64,000 bases of DNA, from contig JAAXWS010000002.1 in assembly GCA_013334865.1 (NCBI GenBank), positions 147,543 to 211,542 on the forward strand. The letters are read 5' to 3'. This stretch comes from Chlorobiaceae bacterium. Its GTDB lineage: Bacteria > Bacteroidota > Chlorobiia > Chlorobiales > Chlorobiaceae. This document shows, in pieces, positions 31,125 to 40,333 of the stretch. How positions within the stretch are numbered: the first letter of the stretch is position 1; the number at the start of each line of letters is the position of its first letter. The notes under the pieces are model-generated. The model searched no databases and had not been told where the DNA came from. It saw only the letters and a list, made by a program, of their open reading frames with translations. Made by a program: the position numbers and the translations under genes.

Positions 31125-32219
31125 TCACGCGGCTATCTCCCCATCGTCGCAGGGGGATGCCGGCAGGCGCGTCTTCCGGGACGAACCCGCGATAAGTTCA
31201 TGATAGAGCATCTCGTAGTTCGTGGTCATGTGGCTGAGGGTGAATCGGCGCTCGAACTCGTTGCGGCAGGCCTGTCGGGAGAGGGTGCCGATATCGCGGA
31301 TAGCCCGGATGAATTCCAGGCGTGAGTCGCAGACGAAACCGCTCGTGCCGTGGCTGACCACCTCGGGGGAGGAGCCGCAGCGGCGCACGATGACCGGCGT
31401 GCCGCAGGCGAGGGCCTCTATCATGACGAGCCCGAACGGTTCGGGCCAGTCGATCGGGTTCAGCAGGCCCCGGGCGTTCCGCAGCAGTACCGATTTCCGG
31501 CTGTCGTCGACCTCGCCCACGAACTCGATGAGGGGATGGCCGAGCAGCGGTTCGATCCTTTCCTTGAAATAGGCCCTGTCGGCTGGATCGATCTTTGCGG
31601 CGACCTTGAGCTTCACATTGCATGCCCGGGCGAGCATGATGGCCTGGTCAGGCCGTTTCTCCTCGGAGAAACGGCCGAGGTAGAGAAAGTACTCCTCCGG
31701 GTCCGGATTGAACTCGAAGAGGCTTTCCGGATAGCCGTGGTAGACGGTGCCTACCCAGTTGATATCCGGCACGGGAACCCTCTGGGCATCGCTGATCGAG
31801 ACGTAGGGCATCGCGCCGTAGCGCTTCAGGAGCCTCGCGTAATCAGGGGTGTCGAGCCTGCCGTGCATGGTAAGCACGGTCGGTGTCGAGGAGCGGGCGG
31901 CGAACGGCAGGGTAAGGTACTCGAGGTGCGAATGGATGATGTCGAACTGCCCGTCCATCTCCTCGTAGACCTTCGAAAGCATCAGCATGTGCATGATGAT
32001 GGCGGAATGGCTCTTACGGCCGAGCCTGAGGCTTTCCGGGACGGGTGCGACGAGGCGGGCGCTGGTTGTCGAGTCGCCGGAGGCGAACAGTGTCACCTCA
32101 TGGCCGGCGGCGACAAGGCCTTCAGTCAGGTTGTAGACGACCCGTTCCGTGCCGCCGTATTTTTTTGGGGGGACGCTTTCGATCAGTGGGGCAACCTGGG
32201 CAATCCTCAGCTTTTTCAT
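31125..32219 (-). CDS. GT4-family glycosyltransferase
   Basis: MKKLRIAQVAPLIESVPPKKYGGTERVVYNLTEGLVAAGHEVTLFASG, GRFSEEKRPDQAI, EPFGLVMIEALACGTPVI. Confidence 0.92.
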   Translation of the reverse strand: MKKLRIAQVAPLIESVPPKKYGGTERVVYNLTEGLVAAGHEVTLFASGDSTTSARLVAPVPESLRLGRKSHSAIIMHMLMLSKVYEEMDGQFDIIHSHLEYLTLPFAARSSTPTVLTMHGRLDTPDYARLLKRYGAMPYVSISDAQRVPVPDINWVGTVYHGYPESLFEFNPDPEEYFLYLGRFSEEKRPDQAIMLARACNVKLKVAAKIDPADRAYFKERIEPLLGHPLIEFVGEVDDSRKSVLLRNARGLLNPIDWPEPFGLVMIEALACGTPVIVRRCGSSPEVVSHGTSGFVCDSRLEFIRAIRDIGTLSRQACRNEFERRFTLSHMTTNYEMLYHELIAGSSRKTRLPASPCDDGEIAA

Positions 32220-32241
32220 GCAATCGTTCTCCTCGTTGTTG

Positions 32242-34605
32242 TCACGACGGGCAATACTCAAGCCGGTACGCTTTGTTGGTTCGCAATTTGCTCGTCCTGC
32301 CATAGAGGGTGCAGGGAAGGCTCATGTCTGTTTCAGAGTCGATACGTATCGATACCTGCCGGTGCGAGATGTCGAGGTGGACGTCCCGTTCGCGCCATAT
32401 GACGCGGAACGCCAGGCGCTCCCATTTCTTCGGAAGCCAGGGGTTCAGAACGATACGGTCCGACTTGAGGGTGAGGCCGGCGAAACCGTGGACGACCGTC
32501 TGCCAGCTCCCGCCAACCGCAGCCGCATGGATGCCGAGCTCGGTGTTCCGGTGCAGGTTCTTCAGATCGAACAACGCGGTCTTCATGAAGTAGCGGTATG
32601 CGTTGACACGCTCCTTCACGGCCATCCCCATCATGGCGTGGGTGCAGTGGCTGAGGGATGATTTGTGGGCCGTGCGCTGCTCGTAATAGTGGTAGTTGGC
32701 CAGCTTCTCCTCTGCGCTGAAGGCATGAGGAAAGAGCAGCATCATGATCAGGACGTCTGCCTGCTTGATGAGCTGCGTGCGGCCGATGTTCCTGAAGGTA
32801 ACCCCCTGAGGCAGCACCGGACTGCCTTCGCGGTCATGCCGGGTGATCACGTGGTCCTTCAGGGAGAAGTAGCCGTCGAACTGCTCGATGAGCCCGGTAT
32901 CCGGATCCTGGGTGAACTTCAGCTTCCGGCTGATCCTGAGCCACTCTCCCGGTTCGTGTTCATCGAGTCCGATCTTCGCGGTGACGGCAACGAGCGAGTC
33001 CGGGTTCGTCTTGGCCACATGCTTGTGGAGCATTCCCGCAAGGCGCAAATGCCACTTCACCAGGAAGTTCGTGTAGGCGTTGTTGTCGACATGCTCGTGG
33101 AACTCGTCCGGCCCGATGACCGTTCGGATCTCGTACGCATCCCCCGGCTTGAGCGTACGGCTCGCCCAGAAGCGCGCAGTCAGGAAGACCATCTCGAGGC
33201 CGTACTCCAGCAGGAAGGACTCGTCCCCGGTCACCCTGAAATAGCGCTCCAGGCCGTAGATGACGTCGGAGACGATGTGGTCCTCCTCGGTACCCGTATA
33301 TATCAGCCGGATGGTCTTCTCGAGCTTCGATGCAAAACGCGGGGTGACGTCCTCGCCCGTCGTTGCCGATTCCCAGGCGTACTTCGCACCCCTGTACCCC
33401 ATTTTCTCCGCGTTCTTCCTGGCCCCGGCAAGGGTGTTGTACCGGTACATCAAAAGGTTGCGGGCGACCGGCGGGAAGTTGTAGACGTAGAAGGGCAGGA
33501 TGAAGATCTCGGTGTCCCAGAATGCGTGGCCGAGGTAGCCTTCGGAGCTGAGGAACTTGGCTCCGATGCCGGTTGGCCCGGCGGGGCCGTTGATCAGGAG
33601 CTGGTAGATGTTGAAGCGGAGGGCCTGCTGCGCCTGTTCGTCACCGTCGATATTGATATCGGCCTGATCCCACATCGAGCGCCAGGCCGCCAGGTGACTT
33701 TCGATCTCCTGCTTCGCCCCCTTGCGCACGTAATCCTTGAGCTTGCTAATGGTCTCCCTGAACATGCAATCAGCCGGAGTCTCCCGGCTGGTGTTCACTA
33801 CGGCGAGTTTCTCGAACTCATAGGTGCGCCCCTTTGCCGCATCGATCGTTATTTCGCTGGTGAACTTCTCCCCGTAGATCCTCGGTTCCCATTGCAGGGG
33901 GCTCCCCGAACCGGCCATCAGCTTCCATGACGCCGCCTCGGCGATCCTGATCCCGCGTTCGCGGGTCTTCACTTCGAGGTACATGAAGTTCCTGCCGCGT
34001 TCGATCTTTTCGAGCTGCAGGTGCTTGTACTTCTCCCTCGGGAAATAGCCTCGGTTGTAGACCTCGCCGTTGAGGCCCGACAGCACCCGGATCTTCCCGG
34101 AGAAGTTGCGCGGGGTTATCCGGACGCGCATGTAACCGCGATGCGGGTCGTGCATGAATGCCGTGCGGGTGATGTCGAGGGCCAGGACCTTGCCCGCCGG
34201 GTTCCTGAACACGGTCCTTCGGTGAAGCAAACCCTTTTTCATGTCCAGGAGCTGCTCGTGGAAGACGGCCCGGCAGATCGACAGACAGAACTTCTCCCCC
34301 TCGTGCCAGATCGAGACGTCGGTCCACATGGGGCACTTGACCAGCTCCTCGACATCCGATTCGGACTTGTCGAAGACCCCCGCCAGGTACATGCCGCCGC
34401 AATGGCCCGGAGGCAACTCCTCGAGGCTCCCCCTGATGTTGAGATAGCCGTTGCCGACGGTCAGCAGGCTCTCGTTTACCTGGATGGCCTTCGGCGAGTT
34501 CCGGAATCCCTTCCTCCGCAGCAGCCACTCCTCGTCCGACAGTTCGAGAAGCCTGTCAAGATCCTCCGGACCGGAGTCGGGATATGGAGATGATCCTGTA
34601 ACCAT
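32242..34605 (-). CDS. GH65-family glycoside hydrolase/phosphorylase
   Basis: GNGYLNIRGSLEE, LSSEGYLGHAFWDTEIFILPFY, VIGPDEFHEHVDNNAYTNFL, KQADVLIMMLLF, GIHAAAVGGSWQTVVHGFAGL. Confidence 0.92.
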   Translation of the reverse strand: MVTGSSPYPDSGPEDLDRLLELSDEEWLLRRKGFRNSPKAIQVNESLLTVGNGYLNIRGSLEELPPGHCGGMYLAGVFDKSESDVEELVKCPMWTDVSIWHEGEKFCLSICRAVFHEQLLDMKKGLLHRRTVFRNPAGKVLALDITRTAFMHDPHRGYMRVRITPRNFSGKIRVLSGLNGEVYNRGYFPREKYKHLQLEKIERGRNFMYLEVKTRERGIRIAEAASWKLMAGSGSPLQWEPRIYGEKFTSEITIDAAKGRTYEFEKLAVVNTSRETPADCMFRETISKLKDYVRKGAKQEIESHLAAWRSMWDQADINIDGDEQAQQALRFNIYQLLINGPAGPTGIGAKFLSSEGYLGHAFWDTEIFILPFYVYNFPPVARNLLMYRYNTLAGARKNAEKMGYRGAKYAWESATTGEDVTPRFASKLEKTIRLIYTGTEEDHIVSDVIYGLERYFRVTGDESFLLEYGLEMVFLTARFWASRTLKPGDAYEIRTVIGPDEFHEHVDNNAYTNFLVKWHLRLAGMLHKHVAKTNPDSLVAVTAKIGLDEHEPGEWLRISRKLKFTQDPDTGLIEQFDGYFSLKDHVITRHDREGSPVLPQGVTFRNIGRTQLIKQADVLIMMLLFPHAFSAEEKLANYHYYEQRTAHKSSLSHCTHAMMGMAVKERVNAYRYFMKTALFDLKNLHRNTELGIHAAAVGGSWQTVVHGFAGLTLKSDRIVLNPWLPKKWERLAFRVIWRERDVHLDISHRQVSIRIDSETDMSLPCTLYGRTSKLRTNKAYRLEYCPS

Positions 34606-34822
34606 GAAGCCTCCACGGGCTCGCGCCCGATTCGATTTGCACTTCAGGACTGAGATATGGAAACATCACAAATGGAAAAGCCACGGGGGAATGGCTTCTG
34701 TTACAACAATGCTTTGCACTCTATAGTTCAAAGCGCCTGCAACGGAAGAGCCGGGGCGCGGGCGAGCAACGATTCTTGCTTGGCGATCAGGCCGAAGCAT
34801 GGCTAGCCACTGATTATTTCGT

Positions 34823-36073
34823 ATGTTGAAGAATAAAATCACATACCGTAAAACCTTCCAGGAATACCCCGAGTTGGAGCAAAACATCTATAAACAGTGT
34901 CCTGTCTGCAGCTTCCCGCTGACAGAACAGAACGCGATCTGCCCAAGGTGCAGCAACGACCTGCTCGCCGAGATCTCGACCCTCGACGAGCAGAACCTTG
35001 AAAAGCATTACCGCATCATCGAGGACAAGAAGGCCGAATGGTACATCCGTTGCCTGGCCGAGAACCTCGAAACCGGAAAAACCCCGTCCGTAACCTTCAC
35101 GCCGGAGCTCATCAACTCCACGCAGTCGAAAATGCCGGTGACCCCGCCACATACCAACCGCGAGGCCCTTCCTGCAACGAGGGCCATGCTGATGCGGGAG
35201 CCCCATCGCCGTCTGGGGCTGTTCCGCTGGTTCGACAACGACTGGAAGGCGGTGGTGCGCAACAACCTGAAGATCCAGACAGACCCGGACGAATCACAGA
35301 TGCTCGAGTTCCTGAACACGACGAGCCTGCGCTGCGATAACCACCGGATCCACCACCTCGGCCCCGTCAGCCTGCTGGAGAACCTGCAGCAGCTTCGTTG
35401 CGATGAAACCCCGATCGAAAGCCTCGAGCCGATCAGGAACCTGCGTAATCTTAAACGCATCTACGCCTTCGACTGCAACTTCACTACCCTCGAGCCGCTG
35501 CGCGACATCCTGTCGCTCAAGCTGCTCTGGATATCGAGCACCGAAATCGATGATCTCGGCCCGGTAAGCGGGTTGGTCAACCTCGAGGAGCTCTACTGCT
35601 CGGAAACTCCCATCAGCGACCTGACTCCCCTTTCGGGACTGAAAAACCTCGAGAAGCTGAGCTGCTACAAGACCGGTATCACCTCGATTGCGCCGCTCAG
35701 GGATCTCGAGAACCTGATCGAGCTCGGCATCAACAGTACAGGGGTCACCACGCTCGAGCCGCTCGCAGGCCTGACCAACCTTGAGTACCTGCGCTGCAGC
35801 CGCACCCCGATCAAAAGCCTCGAACCGCTGAGGAATATGGCAAGCCTGAGGGAGCTGAGCATCGAGCAGACCGCCGTTCGAAGTCTCGAACCCCTCTCCG
35901 GCCTCGTCGACCTCGAAGAGCTGATCGTTACGGGAGCGCCGATAGATTCCATAGAGCCGATCATGCAGCTCCGGAACCTCGAAAAGCTCGAGCTCTCTGC
36001 CGACTGTGTGCCGGATTACGAGCTGGAGAGGTTTACCCGCGAGAACCCCGGGTGTGATGTTGTCTTGAAATAG
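34823..36073 (+). CDS. leucine-rich-repeat protein with N-terminal zinc ribbon
   Basis: CPVCSFPLTEQNAICPRC, then repeated L..L..L..L..L.C..TPI..L.PL units. Confidence 0.85.
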   Translation: MLKNKITYRKTFQEYPELEQNIYKQCPVCSFPLTEQNAICPRCSNDLLAEISTLDEQNLEKHYRIIEDKKAEWYIRCLAENLETGKTPSVTFTPELINSTQSKMPVTPPHTNREALPATRAMLMREPHRRLGLFRWFDNDWKAVVRNNLKIQTDPDESQMLEFLNTTSLRCDNHRIHHLGPVSLLENLQQLRCDETPIESLEPIRNLRNLKRIYAFDCNFTTLEPLRDILSLKLLWISSTEIDDLGPVSGLVNLEELYCSETPISDLTPLSGLKNLEKLSCYKTGITSIAPLRDLENLIELGINSTGVTTLEPLAGLTNLEYLRCSRTPIKSLEPLRNMASLRELSIEQTAVRSLEPLSGLVDLEELIVTGAPIDSIEPIMQLRNLEKLELSADCVPDYELERFTRENPGCDVVLK

Positions 36074-36085
36074 GAAAAGGCAGAA

Positions 36086-36151
36086 GGACTGCAGGGACGA
36101 AGAGAAAGATGGTGCTTCCAAGCAGCGTATTCTTTTTCGTCCTTGCAGTCC
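36086..36151. repeat. long inverted repeat between convergent genes
   Basis: ggactgcagggacgaagagaaaga ... tctttttcgtccttgcagtcc. Confidence 0.65.
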
Positions 36152-36190
36152 CTGATCTCCCTGCTGTCCTTTATAATTCCCCTCTGCTCC

Positions 36191-38071
36191 TTATTCGAGG
36201 TACATGATCGCCTGGCCGGAGCCGACCGAGTCGCCCTTTTTGATCAGTACGGCGGAGACCTTTCCGGCTGCCGGCGACTTCACGGGGGACTCCATCTTCA
36301 TGGCCTCCAGGATCGCCAGGTCCTGGCTCTCGGCGACCGTGTCGCCTACCTTCACCTCGATGGAGACGACATTTCCGGGCATCGACGCGATGACCGGTGT
36401 ACCTGCGTGCTGCGAGGCCGGAGCAACCATCTGCTGAAGCGGGATAGTCACCGGCTGCATGCCCGGGGCGACCGACTGGGCCATGGCGACGCCGTCGGCG
36501 ATCACGACGTTGAACGACTTGCCGTCAACCATCACGAGATAGTTTCCTGACAGGCCGCGGGATGCGGGGCGGATCAGCTCCTGCAGGCGGTCCTGCAGCG
36601 AATTGCCGTGGGCGGTCACCTTCAGCTCCTCGGCGTCCTTCTTGGCCACCTCTTCGGCTTCGATATCCTTCTTGTAGCGGATGCCAAGCGGCTTGTCGCC
36701 CTGGAGGAACTCGATTCCCTTCGTGCCGCATGTCGCGGCGATGAAGATGTTCTCGTCGGTCTCGGGCAGGTGGGCCTCCCTGAGCAGCTTGCGGTTGTGC
36801 TCGATGCCGAGGTCGGGGTTGCGGTCGTTGATGTCGTGCACGTCCTGCACCGTGGGCTCGAGTCCAAGCTGTTCGGCGGCGAGGCGCACCACTTCGAGAT
36901 CTGGTTCGGCCGGGGTCTTGCCGAAGTAGCCGAGCACCATCTTGCCGTAGCCGTCGACGATCTTCTTCCACGGCCCCTGCACGGTGTTGGCGAAGGCCTG
37001 CTGGAAGTAGAACTGCGAGACCGGCGTGACCGAGGCGCCGAAGCCGCCCTTGGCCACCACCTCGCGCATGTTGCGGATCACCTCCGGGAAGAAGTGCAGC
37101 GTATCGTGGTCGCGCATCATCTGCGTGTTGGCCGTCAGCGCGCCGCCGGGCATCGGCGAGAACGGAATGACCGGATTGACCTCCTTGGCTTCCGGGGGCA
37201 TATAGTACTTGTCCATGTGCTCGATGAACATGGCCTCGACCTGCAGGTACTTCTCCTGGTCGATGTCGAGCGTGTAGTCCGTGCCGCGAAGGCGGTGCCA
37301 CATGGTAAGGATGTCGACCTCGGCGGTGCCTCCGCTGACCGGGGCCATCGCAAGGTCGATGATGTCGATGCCGGCCTCGATGGCGGCAAAGTTGCAGGCC
37401 ACGCCCATGCCGGCGGTGTCATGCGTGTGGAACTGGAGGATGGTACCTTCCGGAAGCATCTTCCTCGCCCCCTTGACGGTCTCGTAGACCACAGCCGGGG
37501 TGGTGGTGCCGGAGGCGTCCTTGAAGGCGACGCTGTCGAACGGTATGCCGGCGTCGAGGATCTCCTGAAGCTTGTCGAGGTAGAACTGCGGGGTGTGGCA
37601 GTACTCTTCCCTGAGGCCCGGGGGCAGGCCCATGAGGGCGACGACCACCTGGTGCTTCAGCCCGGCCTCCACAATGCACTTTCCGGACCATGCGAGGTTG
37701 CGCACGTCCATGAGGGCGTCGAAGTTGCGGATGGTGCTGATGCCGTGCTTCCTGAAGAGTTTCGCGTGCAGGTCGACGATGTCGCGGGACTGCGAGACGA
37801 GGCCGACGACGTTGGCGCCCCTCGAAAGGGTCTGCAGGTTGATCTCCGGACCGACGACCCTGCGGCAGGCGTCCATCATCTCGAATGCGTCCTCCTGGCA
37901 ATAGAAATAAAGACTCTGGAAGCGCGCCCCACCGCCGATCTCGAAGTTGTCGGTGCCTGCCTGTACGGCGGCCTCGAGCACCGGGAGGAAATCCTCGGTT
38001 TTGACCCTCGCGCCGTAACAGGACTGGAATCCGTCACGGAAGGAGACGTCCATGAAACGTATTTTCTTCAT
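36191..38071 (-). CDS. pyruvate carboxylase subunit B / oxaloacetate decarboxylase alpha-like with biotinyl domain
   Basis: FMDVSFRDGFQSCYGARVKTEDFLP, QFHTHDTAGMGVACNFAAIEAG, C-terminal biotinyl motif LAILEAMKMESPVKSP. Confidence 0.9.
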   Translation of the reverse strand: MKKIRFMDVSFRDGFQSCYGARVKTEDFLPVLEAAVQAGTDNFEIGGGARFQSLYFYCQEDAFEMMDACRRVVGPEINLQTLSRGANVVGLVSQSRDIVDLHAKLFRKHGISTIRNFDALMDVRNLAWSGKCIVEAGLKHQVVVALMGLPPGLREEYCHTPQFYLDKLQEILDAGIPFDSVAFKDASGTTTPAVVYETVKGARKMLPEGTILQFHTHDTAGMGVACNFAAIEAGIDIIDLAMAPVSGGTAEVDILTMWHRLRGTDYTLDIDQEKYLQVEAMFIEHMDKYYMPPEAKEVNPVIPFSPMPGGALTANTQMMRDHDTLHFFPEVIRNMREVVAKGGFGASVTPVSQFYFQQAFANTVQGPWKKIVDGYGKMVLGYFGKTPAEPDLEVVRLAAEQLGLEPTVQDVHDINDRNPDLGIEHNRKLLREAHLPETDENIFIAATCGTKGIEFLQGDKPLGIRYKKDIEAEEVAKKDAEELKVTAHGNSLQDRLQELIRPASRGLSGNYLVMVDGKSFNVVIADGVAMAQSVAPGMQPVTIPLQQMVAPASQHAGTPVIASMPGNVVSIEVKVGDTVAESQDLAILEAMKMESPVKSPAAGKVSAVLIKKGDSVGSGQAIMYLE

Positions 38072-38129
38072 ATGGATGACACTTGGTTGTGCTTGTGCAA
38101 TTACTGGTTGTCTCTCGAATCCAAAACTG

Positions 38130-39656
38130 TTACCGGATCTCCTGGGCTTTCAGGGCTTCGAACGACGCTTCATCGACCTGCTGGTGCAGGCTGTTGCCGT
38201 TGGCGTCCATGGTGACGATCGCCGGGAAAGACTCGACCTGGAGGTGCCACATGGCTTCGGGTACGCCCATCTCCTCAAGGAAATGGACCCCGGTCACCTT
38301 TTTGATGCAGCGGGCGTAGTAGACGGCTGCCCCGCCGATGCCGTTGAGGTAGACCGCGCCGTGCTCCCTGAGCCCCTGCAGGGTCTTCGGGCCCATGCCG
38401 CCCTTGCCGATGACGACCCTGAGGCCCAGCTTCTTGATGACGTCGGCCTGGTAGGGCTCCTCGCGGATCGAGGTTGTCGGACCCGCGGAGGTGATGACGT
38501 ACTCCCCCGCCTCGTTCTTCATGACGACCGGGCCGCAGTGGTAGATGATGCCCCCCTTGGTATCGAGGTCCGGCGGGAGGTCGTGGTGCATGACGTAGTG
38601 GTGGAAAGCGTCGCGGCCTGTGTGCATCTCGCCGTTGACGATGACGATGTCGCCGACCTTCAACTTGCGCACCTCTGCTTCGCTCACCGGGGCCTGGAGC
38701 ACCACCTCTCGGCCGGTCAGCGGGATGCCGGCGCCTTTGGCCAGGCGTTTGATCTCGTCGGCTTCCCGGTACTGCCACGAAGTGATCGACCCGTCGGCTA
38801 TGTCGAGGATGACGCCAAGCCGGCGGTATGCCCAGCAGTTGTAGGCGACAGATACGTAGAAGCTCGCCGGCACGCGATGGGACTTGCCGATTTTGCATCC
38901 GAGCAGGGTCGTCGCTCCGGAGAAGCCCATAGGGCCGATGTCCAGGCGGTTGCCCTTTTGCATGACCTCATCCTCGAGCGTGGCGAGTTCCGGGTCGGGG
39001 TTCCGGTCGTCGACGCTGCGGAGGAGCTGCTTCTTGGCAAGCTCGTAGCCGCTGGTCCGGTCTCCGCCGATGCCGACGCCGATGAAGCCGGGGCTGCATC
39101 CCTGGCCCTGTGCCTGCCAGACCGCATGAAGGATGCACTTGCGGACGCCGTCGATGTCCCGGGCAGCGCGTCCGAGGCCTGGCACCTCCATCGGAAGCGA
39201 GTACTGGATGTTCTTGTTCTCGCAGCCACCGCCCTTGAGGATGAGCTTCACTTCGATCGCGTCCCTGTCCCAGGGTTCGAAATGGATCGACGGCATGTGT
39301 TCACCAAGGTTGTTGCCGGAATTCTTGCCGGTCAGGGAATCGACGGCGTTCGGGCGAAGCTTGCCCAGTCTCGTCGCCTCGGCGACGGCGGCCTCGATCT
39401 CCCGTTTCATGAGGAGCTGGTCGGCACCTTTGGGGCTATGCACGAAAAAGGTGGGCATGCCGGTATCCTGGCAGATCGGGGAGACGCTGTCGACGGCCAT
39501 GTCGATGTTGACCGAGATGGTCGACATGGCCAGGTCGGCCCTCGAATCCGGGGCTTCCTGCCCGATCGCTTTGGCGAGAGCGCGGCGGACGTCGCTCGGC
39601 AGGTTCGACGAGGTCTCGGTGATCAAGGTGACGATGGAGTCCCTGAAGTGTTTCAT
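38130..39656 (-). CDS. fumarate hydratase, class I (Fe-S)
   Basis: PICQDTGMPTFFVHSPKG, GGGCENKNIQYSLPME, GIGGDRTSGYELAKKQLLR, LNGIGGAAVYYARCI. Confidence 0.9.
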   Translation of the reverse strand: MKHFRDSIVTLITETSSNLPSDVRRALAKAIGQEAPDSRADLAMSTISVNIDMAVDSVSPICQDTGMPTFFVHSPKGADQLLMKREIEAAVAEATRLGKLRPNAVDSLTGKNSGNNLGEHMPSIHFEPWDRDAIEVKLILKGGGCENKNIQYSLPMEVPGLGRAARDIDGVRKCILHAVWQAQGQGCSPGFIGVGIGGDRTSGYELAKKQLLRSVDDRNPDPELATLEDEVMQKGNRLDIGPMGFSGATTLLGCKIGKSHRVPASFYVSVAYNCWAYRRLGVILDIADGSITSWQYREADEIKRLAKGAGIPLTGREVVLQAPVSEAEVRKLKVGDIVIVNGEMHTGRDAFHHYVMHHDLPPDLDTKGGIIYHCGPVVMKNEAGEYVITSAGPTTSIREEPYQADVIKKLGLRVVIGKGGMGPKTLQGLREHGAVYLNGIGGAAVYYARCIKKVTGVHFLEEMGVPEAMWHLQVESFPAIVTMDANGNSLHQQVDEASFEALKAQEIR

Positions 39657-39692
39657 GTTCGAACGGATAAGATGGTAGTGAATATTCGGATT

Positions 39693-40130
39693 TCAGCCGG
39701 GAATCGCCTTGTCGACGGCGTCCTGCTTGACGAGCAGAACAGGAATGGCCGCGGAGCGGAAAACAGCTTCGGCCACGCTTCCCATCATGATGCGCATCAG
39801 GCCGGTCCTGCCGTGAGAGCCCATGACGATCAGGTCCGCGAACCACTCGTGGGCATGGCTGATGATGGCTTCGGTCGGCACGCCGCTCACGACCTTGACG
39901 TCCGCCATGAGCCCCTTCTTCTTTTCGGCCATGAGCATCTTCATGAAGCCGTCGGATACCGGGTTCTCATCCTCTCCGCCACTGCGCACGATGCTGACGT
40001 CTGGCGCCTGGATGTGCAGGAAGCGGACATGGGCGTTGACGCGACGGGCTAACTGGATGGCGTACCGTACGGCCTTGTCGGAGGTGTCGGAATAATCAGT
40101 CGGACAAAGAATCTTGGAAAGCTGTATCAT
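39693..40130 (-). CDS. universal stress protein family
   Basis: MIQLSKILCPTDYSDTSDKAVRYAIQLAR, DLIVMGSHGRTGLMRIMMGSVAEAVFRSAAIPVLLV. Confidence 0.93.
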   Translation of the reverse strand: MIQLSKILCPTDYSDTSDKAVRYAIQLARRVNAHVRFLHIQAPDVSIVRSGGEDENPVSDGFMKMLMAEKKKGLMADVKVVSGVPTEAIISHAHEWFADLIVMGSHGRTGLMRIMMGSVAEAVFRSAAIPVLLVKQDAVDKAIPG

Positions 40131-40333
40131 TGATGCTGCTCTGTTTAGAGATATGTTCTGGCAGTAAGGCTTCCCGCAAGCCACGAAGGATTCATGGCGG
40201 CTTCGGGATAGGGCTGGTCATGAACTCATAATTTACATTTTTTTCTGCAAACTTCCCCACTCGGACCGGTGTTGGGCGGCCTGCATGCGGCAATGTCGGG
40301 GATTTCACTTAGTATGGAAGAAGAGATCAAACA

